Source: Rhizobium sp. C4 (GTDB taxonomy: Bacteria; Pseudomonadota; Alphaproteobacteria; Rhizobiales; Rhizobiaceae). Taken from it: a stretch of DNA of 64,000 nt. Where the stretch lies: contig NZ_JAJNCX010000015.1 of NCBI RefSeq assembly GCF_021026315.1, positions 1 to 64,000 of the forward strand, in the 5' to 3' direction. Below, in pieces: positions 26,801 to 37,794 of this stretch. Position numbers and translations under genes: made by a program. The notes under the pieces were generated by a model. The model was not told the origin of the DNA, did not search any database, and worked only from the letters and a program-made list of their open reading frames with translations. Each line of letters starts with the position of its first letter. Position 1 is the first letter of the stretch.

Positions 26801-26836
26801 CGCAGGCCAAACGCCTGAGGCGGGGTTCTGTTCCTG

Positions 26837-26874
26837 AAAAAAATAACGCCCCGCTCACGGAGGAGCGAGGCGTT
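26837..26874 (-). terminator. Terminator of the atpHAGDC operon
   Basis: Minus strand: AACGCCTCGCTC (26863-26874), 6-nt loop, GAGCGGGGCGTT (26845-26856), then seven T after one base (26837-26843). 12-bp stem with one mismatch, 27 bp after the atpC stop. Confidence 0.92.
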
Positions 26875-26900
26875 TTGCGTCTCTGAACGAATTTCAGAAA

Positions 26901-27305
26901 TCAGCCGGAAACTGCACCGCGCAGTTCAGTCAGCTGGAAGATGAAATCTTCGATCGCGCTGCGATGCTCATGATGCTCGGCATTGGCCAGATCACTGCGG
27001 GCAGCCTCGATACGAGCCTCAAGCGTAGCAGTGTTGAGTTCGTCCATGTGAATGGCCGATTCAGCAAGCAGCGTGCAGCCCGTCGGCAGAATGTCAGCAA
27101 ATCCGCCGAAAACGACGAACTTGTCTTCAGCACCGTCAGCCTTGGACAGCTTGACGACACCGGCCTTCACCGTCGTCATCACCGGCGCATGCTGCGCCAT
27201 GACGGTCATCTCGCCATCGGTGCCCGGAATGACAACCGCCGTGACATCGGCGGAAACCAGAAGCCGCTCAGGCGAAACGAGTTCGAAATTGAAGCTTTCA
27301 GCCAT
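26901..27305 (-). CDS. atpC: ATP synthase F1 epsilon subunit
   Basis: 134 residues: N-terminal beta-sandwich (SFNFELVSPERLLVSADVTAVVIPG, ~3-85) and a C-terminal two-helix hairpin (~90-130). The epsilon subunit links the rotor to F1 and inhibits ATP hydrolysis. Last gene of atpHAGDC, 77 bp after atpD and followed by the operon terminator. The length is normal for alphaproteobacteria. Confidence 0.97.
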   Translation of the reverse strand: MAESFNFELVSPERLLVSADVTAVVIPGTDGEMTVMAQHAPVMTTVKAGVVKLSKADGAEDKFVVFGGFADILPTGCTLLAESAIHMDELNTATLEARIEAARSDLANAEHHEHRSAIEDFIFQLTELRGAVSG

Positions 27306-27382
27306 GGCTTTTCACTTTTCCATTACGAAAGAAAATGCGCGGCGCGTGGCTCTTCTGAACCCGCGCCGCCGCAGATGGTGGA

Positions 27383-28831
<1,449 letters not shown>

Positions 28832-29707
28832 TTAGAGCGCTTCGGCGCCCGAAATGATTTCAATCAGTTCCTTGGTGATCTGAGCCTGGCGCTGACGGTT
28901 GTACTTCAGCGTCAGCTTGTTGATCATGTCACCTGCGTTGCGCGTCGCGTTGTCCATCGCGCTCATCTTGGCGCCCATTTCGCCGGCGACATTCTCGAGC
29001 AGAGCCCGGAACACCTGAACCGAAATGTTGCGCGGGATGAGGTCCGCGAGGATCGCGCCGGCATCCGGCTCGTATTCGTAGGAAGCGTCACCAGAACCGG
29101 CTGCCGCTTCGCCAGCCGGAACCGCCGCCGGAATAAGCTGCAGCGCGGTCGGGATCTGGCTGATCACCGACTTGAACTCGGAGTAGAACAGCGTGCAAAC
29201 GTCGAACTCGTCCTTGTTGAAGAGCGAGATCACCTTCTTGCCGATCTGGTCCGCGTTTTCGAAGCCGATCTTCTTCACGTCGCGCAGTTCCGTCCGCTCG
29301 ATGATGAGCGAAGCGAAATCGCGGCGAAGGATGTCGTAACCCTTCTTGCCGACGCAATAGATCTTGACCGTCTTGCCTTCCGACAGAAGCTTGCGCGTAT
29401 GTTCGCGGGCCAGACGGGCGATCTGCGAGTTGAAACCGCCGCAAAGGCCGCGTTCCGCCGTGCAGACGACCAGGAGATGAACCTGGTCGTTACCCGTGCC
29501 GGTCATCAGACGCGGCGCGTCATTCGTACCGGCCTGCGCGATGTTTGCAAGCACCGCGCTCATCCGCTGCGAATAGGGACGAGCAGCCTCGGCCGCCTCC
29601 TGCGCACGCCGAAGCTTCGCCGCGGCGACCATTTTCATCGCCTTGGTGATCTTCTGCGTCGCCTTGACGGTGGCGATCCGGTTTTTCAGATCCTTAAGTG
29701 AAGGCAT
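28832..29707 (-). CDS. atpG: ATP synthase F1 gamma subunit
   Basis: Central rotor shaft, 291 residues. N-terminal coiled-coil helix ([20 protein letters not shown] ...[13 protein letters not shown]), a central Rossmann-like domain ([20 protein letters not shown]) and the C-terminal helix with the conserved [12 protein letters not shown] and [15 protein letters not shown] segments. Lies between atpA (32-bp gap) and atpD (24-bp gap). Confidence 0.98.
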   Translation of the reverse strand: MPSLKDLKNRIATVKATQKITKAMKMVAAAKLRRAQEAAEAARPYSQRMSAVLANIAQAGTNDAPRLMTGTGNDQVHLLVVCTAERGLCGGFNSQIARLAREHTRKLLSEGKTVKIYCVGKKGYDILRRDFASLIIERTELRDVKKIGFENADQIGKKVISLFNKDEFDVCTLFYSEFKSVISQIPTALQLIPAAVPAGEAAAGSGDASYEYEPDAGAILADLIPRNISVQVFRALLENVAGEMGAKMSAMDNATRNAGDMINKLTLKYNRQRQAQITKELIEIISGAEAL

Positions 29708-29739
29708 CCGTTTTCCGTCCTAACTTCTGGAACCCCTGA

Positions 29740-31269
29740 TCAGGCGAAAGACTTCGAGAACGAGTCGAGCGCCGACTTCAGCTTGGCCTTCGTATCGTCG
29801 CTGATCGCCTTTTCGGTGCGGATCGCGTCGAGGATCGCCTTGCCTTCAGAACGGAGGTACGACAGGAAGCCCTGTTCGAACTTGCCGACCTGTGCCAGAG
29901 CGAGCTTGTCGAGATAGCCGTTCACACCGGCGAAGATTACCGCAACCTGCTCTTCCGTCTTCAGCGGCGAGAACTGCGGCTGCTTCAGGAGTTCGGTCAG
30001 GCGAGCACCGCGGTTCAGCAGGCGCTGCGTGGCAGCGTCAAGGTCCGAACCGAACTGTGCGAAGGCGGCCATTTCGCGATACTGGGCGAGTTCACCCTTG
30101 ATCGAGCCGGCAACCTGCTTCATCGCCTTGATCTGAGCGGACGAACCCACGCGGGAAACCGACAGACCGACGTTAACGGCCGGGCGGATACCCTGGAAGA
30201 ACAGGTCCGTTTCAAGGAAGATCTGACCGTCGGTGATCGAGATCACGTTGGTCGGAATGAAGGCCGAAACGTCGTTACCCTGGGTTTCGATGACCGGCAG
30301 AGCCGTCAGCGAACCGGCACCACGCTCGTCGGAGAGCTTTGCGGCGCGCTCGAGGAGACGCGAGTGGAGATAGAAAACGTCGCCCGGATAGGCTTCGCGG
30401 CCCGGCGGGCGGCGCAGCAGCAGCGACATCTGGCGGTAGGAAACGGCCTGCTTGGACAGGTCGTCATAACCGATGAGCGCGTGCTGACCGTTGTCGCGGA
30501 AGTATTCGCCCATGGCGCAACCAGCGAACGGTGCCAGGAACTGCATCGGAGCCGGGTCCGAAGCGGTTGCAGCAACGATGATCGAGTACTGCAGAGCGCC
30601 ACGCTCTTCGAGAACCTTCACGAACTGGGCAACCGTCGAACGCTTCTGGCCAACTGCGACGTAGACGCAGAACAGCTTGTCGCCGTCCGGACCATTGTCG
30701 TGAATGGCCTTCTGGTTGAGGATCGTGTCGAGAATGATGGCGGTCTTGCCGGTCTGGCGGTCGCCGATGACGAGCTCGCGCTGGCCGCGGCCAACCGGGA
30801 TGAGGGCGTCGATGGCCTTGAGGCCGGTCGACATCGGCTCATGAACCGACTTGCGCGGAATGATGCCCGGAGCCTTCACGTCAACGCGTGCACGACGCGT
30901 TGCATTGATCGGGCCCTTGCCGTCGATCGGGTTACCGAGCGCGTCAACGACGCGGCCGAGCAGTTCCGGACCAACCGGAACGTCCACGATGGCGCCCGTA
31001 CGCTTGACGGTGTCGCCTTCCTTGATGTCGCGGTCGGCACCGAAGATAACCACACCGACGTTGTCGGCTTCGAGGTTGAGCGCCATGCCGCGAATGCCGC
31101 CGGGAAACTCGACCATTTCGCCGGCCTGAACATTGTCGAGGCCGTAAACGCGGGCGATACCGTCACCGACGGAGAGAACCTGACCAACTTCGGAAACTTC
31201 AGCTTCCTTGCCGAAATTTTTGATTTGATCTTTCAGAATTGCGGAAATTTCCGCGGCGCGGATGTCCAT
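29740..31269 (-). CDS. atpA: ATP synthase F1 alpha subunit
   Basis: 509-residue regulatory nucleotide-binding subunit. P-loop GDRQTGKT at 169-176, the adenine-binding and Walker B region ([17 protein letters not shown]), and the arginine-finger segment ([17 protein letters not shown]). Its ATG shares one base with the atpH stop (TGATG), implying coupled translation. Highly conserved along its entire length. Confidence 0.98.
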   Translation of the reverse strand: MDIRAAEISAILKDQIKNFGKEAEVSEVGQVLSVGDGIARVYGLDNVQAGEMVEFPGGIRGMALNLEADNVGVVIFGADRDIKEGDTVKRTGAIVDVPVGPELLGRVVDALGNPIDGKGPINATRRARVDVKAPGIIPRKSVHEPMSTGLKAIDALIPVGRGQRELVIGDRQTGKTAIILDTILNQKAIHDNGPDGDKLFCVYVAVGQKRSTVAQFVKVLEERGALQYSIIVAATASDPAPMQFLAPFAGCAMGEYFRDNGQHALIGYDDLSKQAVSYRQMSLLLRRPPGREAYPGDVFYLHSRLLERAAKLSDERGAGSLTALPVIETQGNDVSAFIPTNVISITDGQIFLETDLFFQGIRPAVNVGLSVSRVGSSAQIKAMKQVAGSIKGELAQYREMAAFAQFGSDLDAATQRLLNRGARLTELLKQPQFSPLKTEEQVAVIFAGVNGYLDKLALAQVGKFEQGFLSYLRSEGKAILDAIRTEKAISDDTKAKLKSALDSFSKSFA

Positions 31270-31835
31270 CAGCCAACCTCTTTCAGTGCAAGCTTAAGAG
31301 TAGAAAGTTTGGTGCGAAGGGAAGTGTCGATCTGACGCGATCCGACCTTAACAATCAGTCCACCAAGGATAGAAGGATCGACGGTGACATTGATTGCCAC
31401 GTCTTTGCCGGTGACGCCCTTCAGCGTCGCCTTCAATTCATTTTCCTGCGCCGAGGTCAGCGCATGCGCGCTGGTGACGTCCGCAGAGATCTCGCCGCGA
31501 TTGCGTGCGACGATCTGGAAGTAAGACTTGATCATGCCAGGAATGGCAAACAGCCGGCGATTGGCCGCAGCGACCTTGATGAAGTTCGCCGTCAGGCCGG
31601 CAATGCCAGCCTTTTCGAGAACTGCAGCAACCGCGCGCAGCTGATCTTCAGCCGAGAACACCGGGCTCTCGATGAATCGCTTCAGATCGGCGCTTTCGTT
31701 GATCATGGTCTGGAAACCGGCAAGCTCGGCACCGATCTGATCGACGGAACCCGCCTCCGAGGCGAGCTCGTAAAGCGAAGAGGCGTATCTTTCCGCTACA
31801 CCGGAAACAGTTTGGGATGTGTCTGCCACGGGCAC
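31269..31835 (-). CDS. atpH: ATP synthase F1 delta subunit
   Basis: Stator subunit joining F1 to the F0 b-dimer. I place the start at the GTG of 31835 ([20 protein letters not shown]), giving 188 residues as in related rhizobia, with a purine-rich AAGAGAAG just upstream; a longer reading from a TTG at 31871 would add 12 non-conserved residues. N-terminal six-helix bundle (~1-105) and C-terminal beta domain ending near [16 protein letters not shown]. First gene of the operon; the F0 genes are elsewhere, as usual in this group. Confidence 0.95.
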   Translation of the reverse strand: MPVADTSQTVSGVAERYASSLYELASEAGSVDQIGAELAGFQTMINESADLKRFIESPVFSAEDQLRAVAAVLEKAGIAGLTANFIKVAAANRRLFAIPGMIKSYFQIVARNRGEISADVTSAHALTSAQENELKATLKGVTGKDVAINVTVDPSILGGLIVKVGSRQIDTSLRTKLSTLKLALKEVG

Positions 31836-32069
31836 AAACTTCTCTTCATTGATCCCCGAGGTCACGCCCAAGCAAATGCTTCGGCTAACCCCGTGAAACT
31901 ATTGCCAATTGACTCAGATTTCGCGGGTCGTGGACCCAATTCCCCCTGAATTTCGCGGTGGCTTTAGCATAGGATGTCGGGACTCGCAACACGCGTTGGG
32001 GAGGGAAAGGACAGATAAAGACACGATTCGGCAAATTTCTGCGCCACTCGTTCAAGCAGCGCCGAAATA

Positions 32070-32858
32070 TCAGAAATAACCGAAAACGTGACCGAGAAAG
32101 ATCGCCGCCCCCGCAATCGTCACCAGAAGCGCGATGACCTGGAAAACGTACCTGCCGGTTTCGAAGATCAGCGAAAGTATACGTCCGAAGATTGAGAGCG
32201 CGAGCGCCGAACCGAGCGCCAGTTCGCACATCGGATTGGCGGCAAGAAGCGTCACGCCGCCTGCCCCGATCAGCATGCCGCCAAGCGCCCGCACCGAGGC
32301 AATGACGCGGCTGCGCCCCTCGCCGATCGAAAGCCCGGCCATCATCATCATGAGGCCCGGTCCGAACATGCAAACCGCGCCAATACCGGCAGTTACGGCA
32401 GCCGCCACGAAGACGATGAAGCCCGTGCGGTCCTCCGGCATCTGGAAACCGATATCTCCGGTCCAGACATCGAAAAGCCAGTAGAGCCCACCTGCGGCCA
32501 GCGCCGCCTGCAGCAGCAGAAAGATGAAATTGAAGAGCCCGTTGGACCGGTCGGACGCGGACATCATCGACAGGAGACGACCGAAGGCCGCCAGCGCCCA
32601 GGCAGACCCGATCATCACATAGATGACAGGCTGGTCGAAGAGGAAACCGGCAAGGCCGAGACCGGCCAGAAATGCGCCGATCGGACGCAACTCGCCGACG
32701 GCGCCTTCGCGCCCTTCGCGGGCAGCAAACCCCCACCATGCGCCAATCTGTCGCGCCAGCACCATGAGCGCGAGGCCGAGCAGAAGCGTCAGCACGGCCG
32801 AGGCCATGGCTGCCTGCGCACCCGGCGCGCTCGGAATTGGTGGGATTGTCAGTTCCAT
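32070..32858 (-). CDS. Membrane protein with two DUF4345-like repeats
   Basis: 262 residues, about eight hydrophobic helices. The protein is internally duplicated: LRPIGAFLAGLGLAGFLFDQ... AALAAFGRLLSM-like text around 65-110 recurs as VRALGGMLIGAGGVTLL...ALALSIFGRILSLIFE around 185-240. This Arg-Gly-helix pattern resembles DUF4345; the function is unknown. Start 32858 (MELTIPPIP) follows GAGGGACGG and is preferred to ATG 32876. It sits between priA/pentapeptide genes and the atp operon on the same strand, 234 bp from atpH, so probably a separate unit. Confidence 0.7.
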   Translation of the reverse strand: MELTIPPIPSAPGAQAAMASAVLTLLLGLALMVLARQIGAWWGFAAREGREGAVGELRPIGAFLAGLGLAGFLFDQPVIYVMIGSAWALAAFGRLLSMMSASDRSNGLFNFIFLLLQAALAAGGLYWLFDVWTGDIGFQMPEDRTGFIVFVAAAVTAGIGAVCMFGPGLMMMMAGLSIGEGRSRVIASVRALGGMLIGAGGVTLLAANPMCELALGSALALSIFGRILSLIFETGRYVFQVIALLVTIAGAAIFLGHVFGYF

Positions 32859-32932
32859 AGTCCGTCCCTCGATCATTCCGCCCGTCGGCGGAAGGCATTC
32901 GTAAAATGCGAGCGGCCCTTATGGCACAAGCT

Positions 32933-32946
32933 TTTCAGCGCTGAAA
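32933..32946. promoter_or_regulatory. Perfect 14-bp palindrome upstream of the DUF4345-like gene
   Basis: TTTCAGCGCTGAAA, a perfect palindrome in the 175-bp gap between the pentapeptide-repeat gene and the membrane-protein gene, 74 bp upstream of the latter's start. It is a candidate operator; no matching regulator is evident. Confidence 0.35.
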
Positions 32947-33033
32947 TCACCGCAGGCGTGTTTGCGCACAGGAAATTGTGGCTCGATATCTTGCGCGGCA
33001 TCGAAACTTCTGTCGTGAGCCGTCCCGTCTTGC

Positions 33034-33426
33034 TCATGCTTGCCCAGCGGGCTCCACGTCCTCACCGCTACCATACGTTTCCTTCCACAAGGCCAGCAGG
33101 TCCTCCACCGCGATACCATCGATGGTCAGGCCCATCATGCTCGAACCGGTAATCGAGGCGCCGGCGAGATTGACCATGTGAAGCCGTGCACCCGCCATAT
33201 TGATGTCCGTGATGACGGCTCCGGAGAAATTCGCATCCGTCAGCGTCCAGCCGGACATGTTGGCGTTGGAGACCTTCCAGCCGGAGAGATTGACATCATC
33301 CAGCGCAGCGCCCGACAGGTTGATGTCGTGGAAGCGGCAGCCCGACAGGGTGCTGTGGTCGAAGACCGATCCCGACAGGACTGAATTCTGGACGTCGAGA
33401 CGATGTTTCTGATCCTTGATCTGCAT
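33034..33426 (-). CDS. Pentapeptide-repeat protein
   Basis: 130 residues. Residues ~12-105 form a right-handed quadrilateral beta-helix with an almost exact 10-residue period: INLSGAALDD, VNLSGWKVSN, ANMSGWTLTD, ANFSGAVITD, INMAGARLHM, VNLAGASITG. This corresponds to about nine rungs of two pentapeptides. A short helical tail (VEDLLALWKETYG) follows and may mediate dimerisation. The ATG at 33426 has GAGGAG upstream; a longer frame to 33489 is unsupported. Pentapeptide proteins of the Qnr/MfpA type mimic DNA and bind gyrase, but nothing here proves that. It lies 81 bp downstream of priA. Confidence 0.88.
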   Translation of the reverse strand: MQIKDQKHRLDVQNSVLSGSVFDHSTLSGCRFHDINLSGAALDDVNLSGWKVSNANMSGWTLTDANFSGAVITDINMAGARLHMVNLAGASITGSSMMGLTIDGIAVEDLLALWKETYGSGEDVEPAGQA

Positions 33427-33507
33427 CCCATGCTCCTCATGGCTTGAACGGACCGCATGACCATAGGGCGCGGAAGCCCCCGGCGGCAACGCGGAAAAGT
33501 TGCAGCG

Positions 33508-35736
33508 TCAGAGAAAACTCTGTGGATCGATATCGACCTGAACATGGATCGAGCCCCGCTCCTTCGGCCCGGCCGCGAGCATGGCTTTGAGAAAACCCTG
33601 CATGTCCGAGGTCCGTTGCCCGTGAACGAGCAGACGGAAGCGATAGCGCCCGCGCACCAGCGCCAGCGGCGCCTCCGCCGGCCCGAGAACCGTGATGCCG
33701 GGCGCCTGTGGCGCGGCGTTGCGCAGCGCCCGCCCATGCCCTTCAGCCGAATGCCTGTCGTCAGCGGAGATGATGACCGAGGCGAGACGACCGAACGGCG
33801 GCAGGTTCGCCCGCTCGCGCTCACCGATCTCCCGGTCATAAAAGGCTTCCGCATCTCCCGAGACAATCGCCTGCATCACAGGGTGTCCCGGCTGATAGGT
33901 CTGGATGAGACCGTGGCTCTTGAGACCCGTTCGCCCGGCGCGGCCCGTCACCTGATGCAGAAGCTGGAACGTCCGCTCCGCCGCCCGCGGGTCACCATTG
34001 GCAAGCCCGAGATCCGCATCGACAATGCCGACCAGCGTCATCAGCGGGAAGTTATGCCCCTTGGCCACGAGCTGCGTGCCGATGACGATATCCGCCTCGC
34101 CCTTGGCAATCGCATCCAGTTCCAGCCTGAGCCGCTTCACGCCGCCGGCAATGTCGGAGGAGAGCACGATCGTTCGCGCGTCGGGGAAATGGCTGACCAC
34201 CTCTTCAGCAATGCGCTCCACCCCCGGCCCGCAGGCGACGAGGTGATCGAGCGTGCCGCATTCGGGGCAGGCTTCCGGCGTTTTCTCCTGATAGCCGCAT
34301 TGATGGCACTGGATGACGCCACGGAAGCGATGCTCCACCAGCCAGCTTGAGCATTGCGGACACTGGAAGCGATGGCCGCAGACGCGGCAGAGCGTCAGCG
34401 GCGCATAGCCGCGCCGATTGAGGAAGAGCAGCGACTGCTGGCCCTTCTTCAGCGTGGCATCAATGCCGCGCAACATGAGGGGCGAGAGAAACCCGCCTTT
34501 CGCCGGCGCATGCCTGCGCATGTCCACAAGACGCAGATCCGGCATGGCTGCATCGCCAAAGCGCGTCGGCAGATGGATCGCCTGATAGCGCCCCTGCATC
34601 GCATTGACCTGGCTTTCGACAGACGGCGTCGCGGACACCAGCACCGCCGGGAAATCGCCGATCCGCGCCCGCACCACTGCCATGTCGCGGGCATTGTAAA
34701 AGACGCGATCCTCCTGCTTGTAGGCCGGATCATGCTCTTCATCGACAATGATCAGGCCAAGCTCGGCAAAGGGCAGGAAGAGCGCCGAACGCGCACCGGC
34801 CACGACGCGGACCTCGCCCGTGACCACCTGTCGCCACACCTTTTCGCGGGTGCGCGGCGCAAGCTCGGAATGCCACTCGGCCGGCTTGGATCCGAACCGA
34901 TCCTGAAATCGTTCGAGAAAACTGGCCGTCAGCGCGATTTCCGGCAGCAGGATCAGCACCTGCTTGCCGCGCCGCAGCGCCTCGGCCACGGCCTCGAAAT
35001 AGACCTCTGTCTTGCCAGAGCCGGTGACGCCATCAATGAGCGAGACGGAGAAATTGCCCTTGTCGACGCTTTTGACCAGAACGCGGGCGGCATCCTTCTG
35101 AACGCCCTCCAGCCGGTCGGCGACATAATCCGGGTCGGGCGGGGCGACGACCGGCGGCGGCGGCAGGAAGACGGTCTCGAACGCTCCTTGAGCGATCATC
35201 CCGTCCACGACGCTCGCCGAGACGCCTGCCGCATGAACAAGCCCCATCCGCGTCCAGGCAAAGCCATCGGAGGCAAGCTCGATGACGCGGGCGCGGGCCG
35301 GCGTCATCCGCTCCAGCTCGCTGCGCTGAAGCCGCAAGCCCTCCACCATCGGTTCCGGATCGAACGCCGTGGGTGCCCGCAGCGCCATGCGCGCCACCAG
35401 CCCCGGCGGCGCAATCGTATAGGTCGCCACCCAGTCGAGAAAGGCGCGCATATAGTCAGAAAGCGGCGGGCAATCAAAGACATGATCGATGGGGCGAAGC
35501 TTCTTCGGATCGACCGAACCGCCCTCGCCGCGCTCGTCCCAGACGACGCCGATCACCTTGCGCGGGCCGAGCGGCACAACAACGATGGAGCCCGGCACGA
35601 CATGCGCATCGGCCGGCACGGTGTAGGAATAGGGCCCCGGCGCCGGCATCGGCACGAGCACCGGCACGGCGCGCGGACGGGCGGGCTCCGGCAGATCGAA
35701 CAATGCGGGCGAATCCTTCTTCATGGCGCGGAACAT
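33508..35736 (-). CDS. priA: Primosomal replication helicase PriA
   Basis: 742-residue 3'-5' superfamily 2 helicase that restarts stalled forks. N-terminal DNA-binding domain (~25-115), Walker A GVTGSGKTE at 236-244, DEEH at 332-335, and the Zn-binding insert with eight cysteines (C450, C453, C459, C462, C477, C480, C490, C493), then helicase motifs IV-VI (QLVAKGHNFP, TGRAGRTG). The start could be ATG 35736 or 35724. The alphaproteobacterial neighbourhood priA-atpH is retained, with two small genes in between. Confidence 0.96.
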   Translation of the reverse strand: MFRAMKKDSPALFDLPEPARPRAVPVLVPMPAPGPYSYTVPADAHVVPGSIVVVPLGPRKVIGVVWDERGEGGSVDPKKLRPIDHVFDCPPLSDYMRAFLDWVATYTIAPPGLVARMALRAPTAFDPEPMVEGLRLQRSELERMTPARARVIELASDGFAWTRMGLVHAAGVSASVVDGMIAQGAFETVFLPPPPVVAPPDPDYVADRLEGVQKDAARVLVKSVDKGNFSVSLIDGVTGSGKTEVYFEAVAEALRRGKQVLILLPEIALTASFLERFQDRFGSKPAEWHSELAPRTREKVWRQVVTGEVRVVAGARSALFLPFAELGLIIVDEEHDPAYKQEDRVFYNARDMAVVRARIGDFPAVLVSATPSVESQVNAMQGRYQAIHLPTRFGDAAMPDLRLVDMRRHAPAKGGFLSPLMLRGIDATLKKGQQSLLFLNRRGYAPLTLCRVCGHRFQCPQCSSWLVEHRFRGVIQCHQCGYQEKTPEACPECGTLDHLVACGPGVERIAEEVVSHFPDARTIVLSSDIAGGVKRLRLELDAIAKGEADIVIGTQLVAKGHNFPLMTLVGIVDADLGLANGDPRAAERTFQLLHQVTGRAGRTGLKSHGLIQTYQPGHPVMQAIVSGDAEAFYDREIGERERANLPPFGRLASVIISADDRHSAEGHGRALRNAAPQAPGITVLGPAEAPLALVRGRYRFRLLVHGQRTSDMQGFLKAMLAAGPKERGSIHVQVDIDPQSFL

Positions 35737-35864
35737 GCATCAAGCTCTGCCCAAAGAAAACCGGAAAGACACAGGAGGAGAGTGACTGCACGTCGTGATT
35801 CTCAGCGCACGGCCATTGCCGCGCCGTCTCATCCGCGATAGGCGGACGGGCAGAGGGAGACAGC

Positions 35865-36731
35865 ATGTCGAGTCAGATCAAGGGTATCATGTTGATGGCG
35901 TCGGCATCGGCCATCATTCCGATTGCCGATGGCATTGCCAAGGTTCTCTCCGAAAACCACTCGGCCCTGCTGGTGAGCTCCGGGCGCTATTTCGCCGCAT
36001 CCTTCCTGCTGCTGCCGCTTGCCTTCATGAAGCACGGGAGAAATGCCCTGCCGCCACGCCATCGGCTGAAGCCGCATATCGTCCGCACCCTGCTGATGGT
36101 CACGGCGATGACGCTCTTCTACGTCTCCATCGTCACCATCGATCTCGCCACCGCCGTGAGCGCCTTCTTCATCGGGCCGGTCGTCGGCAGCGTGGCCGCG
36201 GTGTTCCTGCTGGGCGAAAAGCTGACCAAAACCAAGGTCGCAGCCCTCGCCCTCGGCTTTGCGGGCGCCATCATCATTGCGCGGCCCGGAGCCAGCATCT
36301 CGCCCGGCGTTCTTCTGGCGCTGACATCCGGCGTCTGCTACGGCTTCTATCTCGTCTCCACCCGCCTTGCCTCCGGCGAAACCACGCCGCTGCAGGCACT
36401 GGTGTTTCAAAACGTCTTCGGCACGCTCCTTCTCTTGCCACAAGCGGTCCTGACATGGACGACGCCCTCGGGCTTCGAAATCCTGCTGCTGCTCGGCATG
36501 GGCCTGATCTCGCTCCTCTGCCACACGCTGACCATCAACGCCTTCCGCCATGCGGATGCGACCACACTCGCCCCCTTGTCCTATGTCGAGCTGGTGACGG
36601 CCGCCACGGTCGGCTATGTTTGGTTCAAACAGGCACCCGAACCCAATGTCTGGATCGGCGCGGCCTTCGTGGCCACGGCCGGGCTGGTGCTGATCTTCGC
36701 GCGAAAAGCCGCTCCGTTAGCGGAAAGCTAA
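35865..36731 (+). CDS. EamA/DMT-family transporter
   Basis: 288-residue inner-membrane protein with ten predicted helices in two EamA repeats (~8-140 and ~150-282). Each half shows the helix-4 pattern (SAFFIGPVVGSVAAVFLLGEK; APLSYVELVTAATVGYVWF). The family exports metabolites and drugs; the substrate cannot be read from sequence. GAGGGAGA precedes the ATG. It is divergent from priA and 40 bp upstream of xerC. Confidence 0.88.
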   Translation: MSSQIKGIMLMASASAIIPIADGIAKVLSENHSALLVSSGRYFAASFLLLPLAFMKHGRNALPPRHRLKPHIVRTLLMVTAMTLFYVSIVTIDLATAVSAFFIGPVVGSVAAVFLLGEKLTKTKVAALALGFAGAIIIARPGASISPGVLLALTSGVCYGFYLVSTRLASGETTPLQALVFQNVFGTLLLLPQAVLTWTTPSGFEILLLLGMGLISLLCHTLTINAFRHADATTLAPLSYVELVTAATVGYVWFKQAPEPNVWIGAAFVATAGLVLIFARKAAPLAES

Positions 36732-36771
36732 CCATGCAGGCCGACAATGCGCGGCGGAAAGGTCCGCCCGC

Positions 36772-37707
36772 ATGAACGAACTTCTCATCATCTCCGACGA
36801 CAAATTGACCCGGCTGAGGCAGGATTGGCTTGCCTCCATTGCCGGCGAGCGGCGACTGTCGCCCAAGACCGTCGAGGCCTATGAGCGCGATACGCGCCAG
36901 TTCCTCACCTTCCTGACCGGCCATGCCGGGGGACCGGCCAAGCTTTCCGATGTCGCAAGCCTCCGCCCTGCTGACCTGCGCGGTTTTCTCGCCTCCCGCC
37001 GCAATGACGGCGCGGGCGCAAGGACACTCGGGCGCGGCCTTGCCGGCATCCGCTCCTTCCTGCGCTATCTGGAAAAGCAGGGGCTGGCCAACGCCACCGG
37101 CGCACGCGCCGTGCGCTCGCCCAAACAGCCGAAATCGCTGCCGAAGCCGCTCGCTGCCAGCCAGGCGCTCAACGTCATTGGGGCGGATGCGCAGCTTGCC
37201 GAAGAACCGTGGATCGCCGCCCGCAATGCCGCCGTGCTGACATTGCTTTACGGATCGGGCCTCCGCATTTCCGAAGGCCTGTCGCTGACGCCGAACGATC
37301 TTCTGCCCGGCACGAAAACGCTGCGCATCACCGGCAAGGGCGGCAAGACGCGCATGGTGCCGCTTCTGCCCGCCGCCATGCAGGCCGTCGACCTCTATCG
37401 CAAGCTCTGCCCCTATCACGTCAAACCCGACGAGCCGATCTTTCGCGGCGCCAAGGGCGGGCCGCTGCAACAGGCGATCATCCAGCGCGAGATGGTGAAG
37501 ATGCGCTCGGCACTCGGCCTGCCGGAAACGGCGACGCCGCATGCACTGCGCCACTCCTTCGCCACGCATTTGCTCGCCGGCGGCGGCGACCTCCGCTCGA
37601 TCCAGGAACTGCTCGGCCATTCCAGCCTGTCGACCACACAGGTCTACACCGCCGTCGACACCAACCGCCTGCTCGACATCTACGACCGCGCCCATCCGCG
37701 CGCCTGA
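36772..37707 (+). CDS. xerC: Site-specific tyrosine recombinase XerC
   Basis: Resolves chromosome dimers at dif with XerD and FtsK. 311 residues: N-terminal SAM-like core-binding domain (~12-105) and the catalytic domain with R165 (GSGLRISE), the beta-hairpin Lys in GKGGKTR (~189), H257 and R260 (HALRHSFATH), H283 (LGHSS) and the nucleophile Y292 (TTQVYTAVD). The priA-xerC proximity is typical for rhizobial XerC. No mobile-element features flank it, so it is a housekeeping recombinase rather than an integrase. Confidence 0.94.
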   Translation: MNELLIISDDKLTRLRQDWLASIAGERRLSPKTVEAYERDTRQFLTFLTGHAGGPAKLSDVASLRPADLRGFLASRRNDGAGARTLGRGLAGIRSFLRYLEKQGLANATGARAVRSPKQPKSLPKPLAASQALNVIGADAQLAEEPWIAARNAAVLTLLYGSGLRISEGLSLTPNDLLPGTKTLRITGKGGKTRMVPLLPAAMQAVDLYRKLCPYHVKPDEPIFRGAKGGPLQQAIIQREMVKMRSALGLPETATPHALRHSFATHLLAGGGDLRSIQELLGHSSLSTTQVYTAVDTNRLLDIYDRAHPRA

Positions 37708-37794
37708 GCCGCATCGCATTAACCAATCGCGTTAAGGGTTCCTGAGCGGTCGCTCCGCTAAGGTGCCGGGATATTCGTTTCAGGACCAGTTCGC

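Noticed and set aside
36772-37707. Phage or island integrase
   Set aside because: The gene is XerC by context next to priA, with no attachment repeats, tRNA or mobile genes nearby.
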